A stretch of 64,000 nt of DNA from Acidimicrobiia bacterium (GTDB taxonomy: Bacteria > Actinomycetota > Acidimicrobiia > Acidimicrobiales > AC-14): assembly GCA_023265025.1 (NCBI GenBank), contig JAHFUP010000015.1, positions 1 to 64,000 on the forward strand, in the 5' to 3' direction. Every line of letters starts with the position of its first letter. Positions within the stretch are counted from its first letter, which is position 1. The position numbers and the translations under genes were made by a program. The notes beneath the pieces are model-generated. The model had not been told where the DNA came from and did no database searches. It saw only the letters and a program-made list of their open reading frames with translations. This document shows positions 40,977 to 49,501 of this stretch, piece after piece.

Positions 40977-41690
40977 ATGGTCGCCGCGGTCATCTTCGAC
41001 TGGGGCGGGACACTCTCGGAGTTCGTCAACGCCGAGCTGGTCGACGCCTGGCGGCTCGCCGCCCGCCACATCGACCCGGCCCACGAGGACGAGATCGCCG
41101 CCCAACTGGTGCAGGTGGAGGCGGACTTCTGGGCCACCACGTCGAGCCACCAGCGCAGCGCCACCCTGGCCGACCTGCTGGCGCAGGCCGCCACCGAGCT
41201 CGGCCTCGACGTGGCCGAGGCGCTTCTGGAGGAGGCGGCCGTCCGCCACCTCGACGCCTGGACGCCCCACATCAGCCACGACCCCGACGCGGCGCCGGCG
41301 CTGGCCGCCCTGCGGGCCGCCGGCCTGCGGGTCGGGATGCTGTCGAACACCCACTGGCCCCGGACGTTCCACGAGCGCTTCCTCGAGCGCGACGGGCTCG
41401 TCGAGCTCATCGACGCCCGGCTCTACACCAGCGAGATGCCGTTCCAGAAGCCGCACCCGTCGGCCTTCCTGGCCGCCGCCGAGGCCCTCGGCGTGGCGCC
41501 GGCGGATGCGGTGTTCGTTGGCGACCGGCCATGGGACGACATCGCCGGCGCCGGCTCGGTCGGTATGCGCACCGTCCTGCGGCCCAACCCGTTCGCGCCG
41601 GACATCGAAGGCATCGAGCCCGACGCCCGCATCGCCGGGCTGCCCGAGCTGGTCGACCTCATCCGCTCGAAGTGGCTGCCAGAACGATGA
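40977..41690 (+). CDS. HAD-family hydrolase with altered motif I (237 aa)
   Basis: Nucleophile Asp in VIFDWGGTLSEF, motif II LSNTHWPRTF (Ser/Asn), motif III Lys in FQKPHPSAF, motif IV FVGDRPWDDIAGAGSVGM. Cap domain at about 18-90, as in phosphoglycolate phosphatase-like enzymes. Motif I is DWGGT rather than DxDGT, so the general acid/base Asp at position +2 is Gly. This occurs in some subgroups and may mean a different reaction or weak phosphatase activity. Confidence 0.85.
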   Translation: MVAAVIFDWGGTLSEFVNAELVDAWRLAARHIDPAHEDEIAAQLVQVEADFWATTSSHQRSATLADLLAQAATELGLDVAEALLEEAAVRHLDAWTPHISHDPDAAPALAALRAAGLRVGMLSNTHWPRTFHERFLERDGLVELIDARLYTSEMPFQKPHPSAFLAAAEALGVAPADAVFVGDRPWDDIAGAGSVGMRTVLRPNPFAPDIEGIEPDARIAGLPELVDLIRSKWLPER

Positions 41691-41697
41691 GGGGCGT

Positions 41698-42093
41698 TCA
41701 GCCGACGCGGATCGTCCCGTGCATGCCGTAGGCCCAGTGTCCGGGAAGGTGGCAGCCGAAGAGGACGGCGCTGCCGGCGCCGGCGAAGCGGTAGGTCGTG
41801 ACCGCGGTGGCGCCGGGCGCCACCGACACCTCGCCGGCCCGCGCACCGTGATAGGACTCGGTGCCCACCTCGTGGACGTCCTGGACCGACTGGTCGCCGA
41901 CGATGAGCTCGTGGGCGATCGGGTCGGTGTTGCGGACGACGAAGCGGACCGTCTCGCCCGGTCGCACGTGCAGCTCGGCGAGGGAGAACTGCGAGTGATG
42001 GACGGTGAGCTCGATCGTCCGCTCCGGGGGGCCGCCGGCGCAGCCGCTCAACGTGAGCAGGGCGGCGACGGCGACCCCGGCGAGCAGCTTCAC
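41698..42093 (-). CDS. Cupredoxin-domain lipoprotein (131 aa)
   Basis: GTG at 42093 overlapping the DUF2330 stop as GTGA. Lipobox LTLSGCAG (Cys about 18). The plastocyanin-like fold has candidate type-1 copper ligands His in PIAHELIVGD, then Cys, His and Met in LFGCHLPGHWAYGMHGTIRV. It also has HSQFSLAELHVRPGETVRF. It would bind copper and shuttle electrons, or store copper, at the outer membrane face. Last gene of the thiG-thiH run. Confidence 0.85.
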   Translation of the reverse strand: MKLLAGVAVAALLTLSGCAGGPPERTIELTVHHSQFSLAELHVRPGETVRFVVRNTDPIAHELIVGDQSVQDVHEVGTESYHGARAGEVSVAPGATAVTTYRFAGAGSAVLFGCHLPGHWAYGMHGTIRVG

Positions 42094-43145
42094 CGCCGGC
42101 GGGTGGCCACAACGACGCCGCCGGCGGTGGCGGCCAGGGCGAGGCCGGCGACCGCCCAGGGCCACACCGGCATGCCGGCGGGGGTGGCGGCGGCGACCGG
42201 ACCGGGTGCCGGCGCCGGCGTCGGCTGGGCGAGCTCCAGTCCGGCAGCCACCGGCGACGGGCGGTCGGCGCCGGTGGCGTCGACGGCCAGGTCGTAGGTG
42301 AGCTGGCCCGGTGCGGCGTCGATCTTGAGGTAGCTCAGCCACGCCGACTGGGGCACCCACTCCATGCCCTTGTCGGTGCGCAGGTCGGTCAGCAGGGTGA
42401 TGGAGGCCGGCGCCTGGCGGTCGAGGACCATGCCGGGGGCGGTCTTGCCGGGAAGCAGCGCGGGTCGCTTGTCGGTCAGCAGGAAGACGTCGGCGTTGAC
42501 CCGCTCGCCGGCCTTGAGGCCGACGCCCAGGATGCGCAGCGGGACCCACGGGTTCGGCGTCGGGATGGTGAGGTGGACGGGCGTGCCGTCGCCCAGGGCC
42601 ACGCCCTTCTGGCGGGCGGCGTCGGCGTTGAAGCGGGCGGCGAGGAAGATCGGGCTGCGCTGGGCGTAGAAGTCGAGCACCTCGGGCACCTCCGGCGTGA
42701 GCAGGAAGCCGTTCTTGGTGGCCCACTCCCCGACCGCCTGGCCGCCGCCCTTGAGGACCGTGATGTCGAGGGCGTCGATGCGGGTCTCGAGGAGGACTTG
42801 GGCCGCGTCGAGGGCGGCCGCACCGGAGGCGGCCGACGACCGGGCGAACTGCGGCTGCGGCGTCACCTCACGCACGAGGCGTTGCAGTGTCCAGTCGCCA
42901 CCCCGCTCGACAGAGGTCGGCACGTCGGGCAGCGGGATGATCGACCCGAACTCCCCGCCGGCGCCGGCGAACTTGAAGGCGGTGACGTAGTGCTCGACGC
43001 CGTCGTGCCAGGCGGCCAGCGTGGTGGTGCGGACGAGGTTGACCGATCCGTTGCGGCCGATCAGGCCTCCGCATGCGAGCGCCGGGCCGGCGCCCAGCAC
43101 GGTGACGAACAGTCCGGTCACGACCGCCAGCAGGGCCTTGCGCAT
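42090..43145 (-). CDS. DUF2330 exported protein with C-terminal anchor (351 aa)
   Basis: ATG at 43145 with GGAGG upstream. Signal peptide LLAVVTGLFVTVLGAGPALA, then CGGLIGRNG, the N-terminal Cys typical of DUF2330 proteins. Core blocks: VNLVRTTTLAAW, FGSIIPLPDVPTSVERGG, ITVLKGG, LRILGVGLKAGERVNADVFL. A proline-rich spacer leads to a C-terminal helix (PWAVAGLALAATAGGVVV) and RRR stop-transfer. The family is of unknown function. Overlap with the cupredoxin gene suggests the two work together at the surface. Confidence 0.82.
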   Translation of the reverse strand: MRKALLAVVTGLFVTVLGAGPALACGGLIGRNGSVNLVRTTTLAAWHDGVEHYVTAFKFAGAGGEFGSIIPLPDVPTSVERGGDWTLQRLVREVTPQPQFARSSAASGAAALDAAQVLLETRIDALDITVLKGGGQAVGEWATKNGFLLTPEVPEVLDFYAQRSPIFLAARFNADAARQKGVALGDGTPVHLTIPTPNPWVPLRILGVGLKAGERVNADVFLLTDKRPALLPGKTAPGMVLDRQAPASITLLTDLRTDKGMEWVPQSAWLSYLKIDAAPGQLTYDLAVDATGADRPSPVAAGLELAQPTPAPAPGPVAAATPAGMPVWPWAVAGLALAATAGGVVVATRRR

Positions 43146-43187
43146 CGTCCACCTCCAGTGGTTCGGGAACTGGAGATGGGACGTCCG

Positions 43188-44372
43188 TCAGGACCGGTCT
43201 GGTTCCGGGATCCGCACCTTTCTCCGGTTGTGAACGAAGAACAGGATGAAACCGCCGCCGACGATGACGCCGGTGACGACAGCCAGCACGGCGACGCCCA
43301 TGCCGCCCGCCCGCGGGATCGGCGGCGGCGCCGGCCCGAGGATGACCGTGACGTGGCCCTCGATGTGGCCGTTCGGCGCATCGCCGAAGGGGAACGTGCG
43401 GCACGTCGCCCGGCAGCGGATCACGACCGATCGTCCGGCCTCGGTGACGACGACCAGGTCGTTCTCGTCGATCCGGACCTGGCTGAACGACTGGGGCGTC
43501 ATCCGCCAGATGCTGTTCGTGCCCTCCGTCGGCGACCCCGGCGAGCGCCGGTCGGCGACATACGCGGTCCCGCCCCGCCCGATGAACCCCGGCGGCGTGA
43601 ACCCGACGCTCTCGACGCCGATGTCGGGGCCGGCGGGGAGGCCGGGGTTGATGAGCACGCCGCTGGTCCCGTCGAAGCGGATGAAGATCACGTCGCCGGT
43701 GTTCTCGTCGGCGGCGATGAGGTCGCCGCCGTGCTCGCCGAAGAGCTGCGGGGCGACCTCCATGCCGCCCTCGATCAGCGGGGCGTTCTCGGTGACCGTC
43801 CGCAGGCGGCCCCGGCAGTCGATGGCGAAGAGGACCGTCCTGGTGCCCCGGCGGCCGGCGACGAGCAGCTGGTTCCCGAACCGGCCGGTGGCGTCGAAGG
43901 CGATGCCGGTGAGCAGGTCGGTGGGCGGCGTCTCGACCCAGCGCGACGCCTGGCCGTCGACGGTCACCCTGACCACAGCCTGCGGCGGCGTCCCGAGCTC
44001 CATGGCGTAGACCTCGCCGGCCTCGAAGCGGCAGCCGGCGCCGGCGACGTCGAGCCCCGGCGACATGGCGATGTAGCTCTCGGGCCCTGGATCGGTCGAG
44101 TAATTGCCGAACGGGGTGGCCTGGCCACTGTCGGGATTGACCAGGAACAGTTTGCCGGCGGCCGCCGCCACCAGCGCGCCGTCGGGTCGGGGGCCGACGA
44201 CGTCGACCACGCCGGGCAGCGACGCCCAGCGCTCCCAATTGGGCGGCGTCGGCGCGGTGGTCGGCGTCGCCTGGGCGGCGAACAAGCCCAGGGCGAGGAG
44301 GAGGGCGGCGATCAGGAGACGGACTGCGCTGGTTTGGCGTCGATGACGCGTGCGCCGATGGTGTCTTTCCAA
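43188..44372 (-). CDS. Membrane-anchored six-bladed-propeller-like protein (394 aa)
   Basis: ATG at 44372 lies inside the thiH 3' end (61-bp overlap); no other good start is in frame. Arg/His-rich n-region, then signal/anchor [19 protein letters not shown]. Repeated blade-like units: WERWASLPGVVDVVGPRPDG, GVLINPGLPAGPDIGVESVG, SIWRMTPQSFSQVRIDENDL. Two Cys pairs (CRFEAGEV/CRGR and CRATCRTF). C-terminal helix GMGVAVLAVVTGVIVGGGFI and a basic tail give a type I topology. Possibly a surface binding protein; no catalytic residues recognised. Confidence 0.65.
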   Translation of the reverse strand: MERHHRRTRHRRQTSAVRLLIAALLLALGLFAAQATPTTAPTPPNWERWASLPGVVDVVGPRPDGALVAAAAGKLFLVNPDSGQATPFGNYSTDPGPESYIAMSPGLDVAGAGCRFEAGEVYAMELGTPPQAVVRVTVDGQASRWVETPPTDLLTGIAFDATGRFGNQLLVAGRRGTRTVLFAIDCRGRLRTVTENAPLIEGGMEVAPQLFGEHGGDLIAADENTGDVIFIRFDGTSGVLINPGLPAGPDIGVESVGFTPPGFIGRGGTAYVADRRSPGSPTEGTNSIWRMTPQSFSQVRIDENDLVVVTEAGRSVVIRCRATCRTFPFGDAPNGHIEGHVTVILGPAPPPIPRAGGMGVAVLAVVTGVIVGGGFILFFVHNRRKVRIPEPDRS

Positions 44373-45505
44373 ACCGGCTCGTAGCCGGCGGCCCGGAGCG
44401 CGGCGGCCACCTGGGCCGGCGACCGCGTGTCGCTGACCTCGAACTGGGGCTCGGCCGCGCCGGGGTCGGCGTACCCGCCGGGCTCGGTCTGGGAGCCGGC
44501 GGACATCTGCGTCACGCCGAGCTTGAACGCCGCGTCGCGGAAGGACGGTGACTCACGGGTCGAGAGGGTGATGCCGACGTCGGGCAGCGCCAGGCGGAGG
44601 GCGCACAGGATCTGGACGTACTCCCGGTCGGTGACGGGGCGCACCGGCTGGTAGCCGCCGGCGGCCGGCCGCATGCGGGGCAGCGAGACGGCCACGTCGC
44701 ACCGCCACCACCGGCGGACGAGCGCCGATGCGTGGGCGGCGAGGGCGACGACGTCGGAGCGCCAGTCCGGGTCGAGGCCGAGGAGGGCGCCCAGCGAGAG
44801 CGATCGCATGCCCGCCTCCGCGGCCCGGTCGGGCGCGCCCAGCCGCCAGTCGTAGTTGCGCTTCTTGCCTTTCAGGTGGACCGCGGCGTAGGTGTCGCGG
44901 TTGTAGACCTCCTGGTAGACGACCAGCCCCTCGCAGCCGGCCTCAACCAGTCGCCGGTAGGTAGCGGTGTCCCAGACCTGGGTCTCCAGCGAGATCGAGG
45001 GAACCTCGCCGGCCAGGGCGCCGACGCAGTCGACCAGGTAGTCCTTCGACACGATCCGGGCGTGCTCGCCGGCGACGAGCAAGAGGTGGCGGAAGCCCCG
45101 GTCGGTCAGCGTGCGCGCCTCGGCGGCCACCTCGGCCGGCGACAGGGTGCGGCGGGCGATCTCGTTCCCGGCGGAGAACCCGCAGTAGGTGCACGTCGAG
45201 ACGCACTCGTTCGAGAGGTACAGCGGCGCGAACAGGCGCACCACCCGTCCGAACCGGCGGACGCTGGCGGCGTGGGCGAGGGCGGCCATCTCCTCCAGCC
45301 GGCCGGCGGCCACGGGCGACAGCAGGGCGCCGAGGTCGGCCAACGACCGGCGGGTGGCACGTAGCGCCCGGTCGACGTCGGCGTCGGTCGCCATGGTCGC
45401 GAGCGTCCGGGCAGTGTGCAGGTCGGTGGCCAGGAAGTCGGCGGCGGCGGTGTTGTCCGGCACGCCGTCAGGGCGGGAATCCAGCAGGACGGGGACCGCC
45501 GTCAT
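44312..45505 (-). CDS. thiH: 2-iminoacetate synthase, radical SAM (397 aa)
   Basis: Makes dehydroglycine from tyrosine for thiazole synthesis. The ATG at 45505 overlaps the thiG stop (ATGA). The radical SAM cluster is in [20 protein letters not shown] (CxxxCxxC). Further blocks: [57 protein letters not shown] and [13 protein letters not shown]. Slightly longer at the N-terminus than the E. coli enzyme. An anaerobic-style ThiH rather than ThiO is used here. Confidence 0.93.
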   Translation of the reverse strand: MTAVPVLLDSRPDGVPDNTAAADFLATDLHTARTLATMATDADVDRALRATRRSLADLGALLSPVAAGRLEEMAALAHAASVRRFGRVVRLFAPLYLSNECVSTCTYCGFSAGNEIARRTLSPAEVAAEARTLTDRGFRHLLLVAGEHARIVSKDYLVDCVGALAGEVPSISLETQVWDTATYRRLVEAGCEGLVVYQEVYNRDTYAAVHLKGKKRNYDWRLGAPDRAAEAGMRSLSLGALLGLDPDWRSDVVALAAHASALVRRWWRCDVAVSLPRMRPAAGGYQPVRPVTDREYVQILCALRLALPDVGITLSTRESPSFRDAAFKLGVTQMSAGSQTEPGGYADPGAAEPQFEVSDTRSPAQVAAALRAAGYEPVWKDTIGARVIDAKPAQSVS

Positions 45506-46269
45506 GTCAAAAAGCCGGTGAGGGGCGACGACGCCTCGGCCGTCCCGCCCACCGCCGGCAGGCCGGCCAGCACGGCCCGCCGGCCGGCTTCCACCGCCAG
45601 CCGGAAGGCGGCGGCCATGGCCGCGGGGTCGCCGGCGGTGCCGATGGCGGTGTTGACCAGGACGGCGCCGGCGCCCATCTCGATGGCCTCGGCCGCCTGC
45701 GATGGAGCGCCGATGCCGGCGTCGACCACCACCGGCACCAGGGACTGCTCGATGATGATCTCCAGCGCGGCGCGCGTGCGCAGGCCCTGGTTCGACCCGA
45801 TCCACGAGCCGAGGGGCATGACGGTGGCGCAGCCGACCTCTTCCAGGCGCTTGCACAGGACAGGGTCGGCGTTGACGTAGGGCAGGACGGTGAAGCCCTC
45901 GCGGCAGAGGATCTCGGCCGCCTTGAGCGTCTCCACCCCGTCGGGCAGGAGGTAGCGGGGCTCAGGGGTGATCTCGAGCTTGATCCAGGTCGGGTAGCCG
46001 CCGCTGCGGGCCAGGCGGGCCAGGCGCACGGCCTCCTCGGCGTCGTCGGCGCCGCTGGTGTTGGTCAGGAGCAGGACCGACGACATGTCCACCGCGTCGA
46101 GGATGTCTTCGTCGGCCGTGGCATCAATGCGCCGGAGGGCGACCGTCACCATCTCGGTACCGGACGCCACGATGGCGGCGGCCAGCGAGGCGTTCGAGGG
46201 GAACTTGCCGGTACCGAGGAAGAGGCGGCTGTGGAACTCCCGGCCGGCGATCACGAGGGGGTCATGCAT
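45502..46269 (-). CDS. thiG: Thiazole synthase (255 aa)
   Basis: Forms the thiamine thiazole from deoxyxylulose phosphate, ThiS-thiocarboxylate and dehydroglycine. Blocks: [119 protein letters not shown]. The Schiff-base Lys (WIKLEI) is present. No thiS or thiF is adjacent, and no TPP riboswitch is possible in the 19-bp gap to the divergent gene at 46289. Confidence 0.95.
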   Translation of the reverse strand: MHDPLVIAGREFHSRLFLGTGKFPSNASLAAAIVASGTEMVTVALRRIDATADEDILDAVDMSSVLLLTNTSGADDAEEAVRLARLARSGGYPTWIKLEITPEPRYLLPDGVETLKAAEILCREGFTVLPYVNADPVLCKRLEEVGCATVMPLGSWIGSNQGLRTRAALEIIIEQSLVPVVVDAGIGAPSQAAEAIEMGAGAVLVNTAIGTAGDPAAMAAAFRLAVEAGRRAVLAGLPAVGGTAEASSPLTGFLT

Positions 46270-46288
46270 CCCGACCTACCTTACGTGG

Positions 46289-46630
46289 GTGCGCTACTGG
46301 ACCGTCAGCGAGGCCCGGGAGTACCTCCCGAGGGTCCGGGAGCTGGCCGAGCGCATCCGCCACGCGGCCAAGCTGAGGGCCGGCGAGGCCGGGTCGACCA
46401 ATGGGAACCGGGCCCCGATCCTCGAAGCCCAGGAGGCGCTCGACGAGCTCCAGGCGGGTGACATCATCTTTCGCGACGCCATGACCGGTCTCCTCGACTT
46501 CCACGCCAGGGGCGCCGACGGCGTCATCTACTTTCTCTGCTGGCGCCTCGACGAGGACGACCTGGGCTTCTGGCATCTCCCGTCGGAGGGCTTTCCCGGC
46601 CGCAAGCCCCTCCCGAGGGACCCCGAATGA
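46289..46630 (+). CDS. DUF2203 family protein (113 aa)
   Basis: GTG at 46289; leaderless or nearly so because the divergent thiG start is 19 bp away. Sequence VRYWTVSEAREYLPRVRELA at the N-terminus and FHARGADGVIYFLCWRLDED, DLGFWHLPSEGFPGRKPL at the C-terminus are the DUF2203 signature. Cytoplasmic, helical N-terminus, function unknown. Followed by the 30-aa membrane peptide and the lpd operon on the same strand. Confidence 0.85.
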   Translation: MRYWTVSEAREYLPRVRELAERIRHAAKLRAGEAGSTNGNRAPILEAQEALDELQAGDIIFRDAMTGLLDFHARGADGVIYFLCWRLDEDDLGFWHLPSEGFPGRKPLPRDPE

Positions 46631-46658
46631 GCCCGGTCCTGTCCGAACTGGCTGGGCC

Positions 46659-46751
46659 GTGAAGACCCGCACCCTTATCATCCTGGCCATGATCGCCGGC
46701 CTCGCCATCCTGATCGCCTTCACCCTGCAGGTCACCCTGGCAGCCAGGTAG
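46659..46751 (+). CDS. 30-aa single-helix membrane peptide
   Basis: GTG at 46659, TAG at 46749-46751, 24 bp before the lpd start. Reads VKTRTLIILAMIAGLAILIA then FTLQVTLAAR. A basic start, one uninterrupted helix of about 20 hydrophobic residues and a basic end: the shape of a genuine small membrane protein rather than chance. No function assigned. Confidence 0.55.
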   Translation: MKTRTLIILAMIAGLAILIAFTLQVTLAAR

Positions 46752-46775
46752 CCAGGCGCCGGTAGGCTCCACGCC

Positions 46776-48149
46776 GTGGCCGAGGACTTCGACCTTGTGG
46801 TGATCGGTGGGGGCCCGGGAGGGTACGGGGCCGCCCTGTACGCGGCCGGCGCCGGCATGTCGGTGGCCGTGGTCGAGAAGGACAAGGTGGGCGGGACGTG
46901 CCTGCACCGGGGGTGCATCCCGGCCAAGCACTACCTGGAGACGGCGTCGGTGTTCCGCGCGGTCGCCGGCGCCAAGGAGTTCGGCGTGCAGGCCGACCAG
47001 CCGCAGCTCGACCTCGGCATCTCCCGCGCCCGCAAGCAGAAGGTGGTCGACCAGCTCTGGAAGGGCCTCCAGGGCCTCATGAAGAAGCGCAAGATCACGA
47101 CCTACACCGGCACCGGCAGCCTCGGCGCCGGCCACCTGGTGACGGTCGACGACGCGACGGAGCTGCACGGCAAGCATGTCGTCCTTGCCACCGGCTCCGT
47201 TCCCCGCACCATCCCCGGCTTCGAGCCCGACGGCACGACGATCCTGACCTCCGACCATGTGCTCGAGATCGACAAGCTGCCGGCGTCGGCCGCGGTCATC
47301 GGTGGCGGGGCCATCGGCTGCGAGTTCGCCTCCATGCTCAGCGACCTGGGCTGCGACGTCACCCTGCTCGAAGCCCTGCCCAAGCTCCTGCCGGGCTGCG
47401 ACGCCGACGTAGTCGACGTGGTCGTCCGGTCGTTCAAGAAGCGGGGCATGACGGTCCGCGCCGGGGTCACCGTCGAGGGCCACGAGGAGTCCAACGGGCA
47501 GGTGACGGTCAAGCTCGGCGACGGCGAGTCGGTCACGGTCGACGTCGTGGTCGTCTCCGTCGGCCGCAAGCCGCTCACCGACGGGCTCGGGCTGGAAGGA
47601 ACGAACGTGGAAGTCGACGGGAAGGGCTTCATCACCGTCGACAGCCACCATCGCACGGGCGAGGAGGGCGTCTACGCCGTCGGCGACGTGGTCGCCACGC
47701 CCCAGCTGGCCCACGTGGGATTCGCCGAGGCCATCGTGGCCGTGCGGGACATGCTCGGCGAGGACCTCGAGCCGGTCGACTACGGCAAGGTCCCGTGGTG
47801 CATCTACTGCCACCCCGAAGTGGCCTTCGCCGGCATGACCGAGCAGGCCGCCCGTGACGCCGGCCACGACGTCACCGTGTCGAAGCACTCGTTCAACTCC
47901 AACAGCCGGGCCATGATCATCGGCGAGACCGAGGGCATGGTGAAGGTCATCGCCGCCAAAGGTGGCCCGATCCTCGGTGTGCACATGGTCGGGCCGTGGG
48001 TGACCGAGCAGATCGGCGCGGGTTGGCTGTCGGTGAACTGGGAGGCCACTCCCGACGACATGGGCCAGCTCATCCACGCGCACCCGACGCTGTCGGAGAC
48101 GTTCGGCGAGACCGTCCTGTCGCTCACTGGAAGGGGACTGCACGGCTGA
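46776..48149 (+). CDS. lpdA: Dihydrolipoyl dehydrogenase, E3 (457 aa)
   Basis: Reoxidises dihydrolipoamide on E2 with NAD+. FAD-binding VVIGGGPGGYGAALYAAGAG; redox disulfide in VGGTCLHRGCIPAKHYLETA (the usual LNVGCIPSK is here LHRGCIPAK); NAD motif AAVIGGGAIGCEFASMLSDL; second FAD motif GVYAVGDVVATPQLAHVGFA; catalytic His/Glu in HAHPTLSETF. GTG at 46776. Its stop overlaps the E2 start (TGATG), so E3 and E2 are translationally coupled. Confidence 0.95.
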   Translation: MAEDFDLVVIGGGPGGYGAALYAAGAGMSVAVVEKDKVGGTCLHRGCIPAKHYLETASVFRAVAGAKEFGVQADQPQLDLGISRARKQKVVDQLWKGLQGLMKKRKITTYTGTGSLGAGHLVTVDDATELHGKHVVLATGSVPRTIPGFEPDGTTILTSDHVLEIDKLPASAAVIGGGAIGCEFASMLSDLGCDVTLLEALPKLLPGCDADVVDVVVRSFKKRGMTVRAGVTVEGHEESNGQVTVKLGDGESVTVDVVVVSVGRKPLTDGLGLEGTNVEVDGKGFITVDSHHRTGEEGVYAVGDVVATPQLAHVGFAEAIVAVRDMLGEDLEPVDYGKVPWCIYCHPEVAFAGMTEQAARDAGHDVTVSKHSFNSNSRAMIIGETEGMVKVIAAKGGPILGVHMVGPWVTEQIGAGWLSVNWEATPDDMGQLIHAHPTLSETFGETVLSLTGRGLHG

Positions 48150-49501
48150 TGGCCGACATCACCATGCCGCAACTCGGCGAGACGGTCACCGAGGGCACCA
48201 TCACTCGGTGGTTCAAGAAGGTGGGCGACCAGGTCGCCCAGGACGAGCCGCTCTTCGAGGTCTCCACCGACAAGGTCGACTCCGAGGTGCCGGCCGCCTC
48301 CGCCGGCTACCTCAAGGAGATCCTGGTCGAGGAGGGCGAGACGGTCGACGTGGGCGCCAGGCTGGCCGTGATCGACGACGGGCCGCCGGCGGACAACGGC
48401 ACGGCGGCGCCGGCCAAGGAGGCCGAGCCCGAAGCGAAAGCCACGCCAGAGCCGGAGCCCGAGCAAGAGGCCCCGGAAGCCGAGGTCGACACCGTCGTCC
48501 CCGAGCCCGAGTCTGAGCCGGAGCCTGCATCGCAGCCCGCGCCTGAGCGCCAACAGGCGCCGGCCCCGCCGGCGGCCGCCGCGGGCCGCAAGGTGCTGTC
48601 GCCGCTCGTGCGCCGGCTCCTGACCGAGAACGACCTCGACGCCGACGACATCCAGGGCACGGGGATCGAGGGTCGCGTCACCCGCAATGACGTCATGACC
48701 CACCTCGACAAGGGCGGCGGCCGTACGGCGGCGCCCAAGCCCGCGGCGGCCAGCCGGCCCGCCGCCGCCGCGCCGGCGGCGCGGGCCGGCGCCGACGAGG
48801 TCATCCCGTTCTCGAACATCCGCAAGCGCACCGCCGAGCACATGGTCCGGTCCCAGGCCACGTCGGCGCACGTGCTGACGGCAATCGAGGTCGACTTCGA
48901 GGCCGTCGACCGCGTCCGGCTGGCGCAAAAGGACGCGTTCAAGGCCGACGAAGGCTTCTCCCTCACGTACCTGCCATTCGTCGCCCGGGCCGTGATCGAG
49001 GCCATCCGCGACTTCCCCCACGTCAACGCCTCGGTCGGCGACAACGAGCTCATCGTCCATCGTGCTGTCCACCTGGGCTTCGCCGTCGACATCAACTTCC
49101 AGGGCCTAATCGTGCCGGTCGTCCATGACGCCGACGGCAAGCGGATGCGCGCCATCGCCCGCGAGCTCGCCGACCTCGCCGCCCGGGCTCGGAACAAGAA
49201 GCTCAACGCGGACGAGATCTCGGGGAGCACGTTCACCATCACCAACCCCGGCGGGTTCGGGACGTTCATCACCGCGCCGGTCATCAACCAGCCCCAGGTG
49301 GCCATCCTGTCCACCGACGGCGTCAAGAAGCGGCCCGTCGTGGTCGAGCTTGCCGACGGGAGCGACGCCATCGCCATCCACCCGGTCGGCCTGCTGGCCC
49401 TGAGCTTCGACCACCGGGCCTTCGACGGCGCCTACGCGTCGGCGTTCCTCGCCCGCTGCCGCGAGATCATCGAGACCCGGGACTGGTCCCAGGAGCTGTG
49501 A
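48149..49501 (+). CDS. Dihydrolipoamide acyltransferase, E2 of a 2-oxoacid dehydrogenase (450 aa)
   Basis: One lipoyl domain (1-77) with lipoyl-Lys 42 in EVSTDKVDSEVPAASAG. A Glu/Pro-rich linker follows (about 80-145), then a peripheral-subunit-binding domain (about 148-188, KVLSPLVRRLLTENDLDADD). After an Ala/Pro linker comes the catalytic domain (about 215-450), with active-site His 422 and Asp 426 in LSFDHRAFDGAYAS. With aceE and lpdA it can form a PDH complex; whether it also serves 2-oxoglutarate dehydrogenase, as in mycobacteria, cannot be decided. Only one lipoyl domain, while many actinobacterial E2s have two or three. Confidence 0.93.
   Translation: MADITMPQLGETVTEGTITRWFKKVGDQVAQDEPLFEVSTDKVDSEVPAASAGYLKEILVEEGETVDVGARLAVIDDGPPADNGTAAPAKEAEPEAKATPEPEPEQEAPEAEVDTVVPEPESEPEPASQPAPERQQAPAPPAAAAGRKVLSPLVRRLLTENDLDADDIQGTGIEGRVTRNDVMTHLDKGGGRTAAPKPAAASRPAAAAPAARAGADEVIPFSNIRKRTAEHMVRSQATSAHVLTAIEVDFEAVDRVRLAQKDAFKADEGFSLTYLPFVARAVIEAIRDFPHVNASVGDNELIVHRAVHLGFAVDINFQGLIVPVVHDADGKRMRAIARELADLAARARNKKLNADEISGSTFTITNPGGFGTFITAPVINQPQVAILSTDGVKKRPVVVELADGSDAIAIHPVGLLALSFDHRAFDGAYASAFLARCREIIETRDWSQEL

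Noticed and set aside
46200-46290. TPP riboswitch upstream of thiG
   Set aside because: The gap to the divergent gene is only 19 bp and contains no THI-box sequence.
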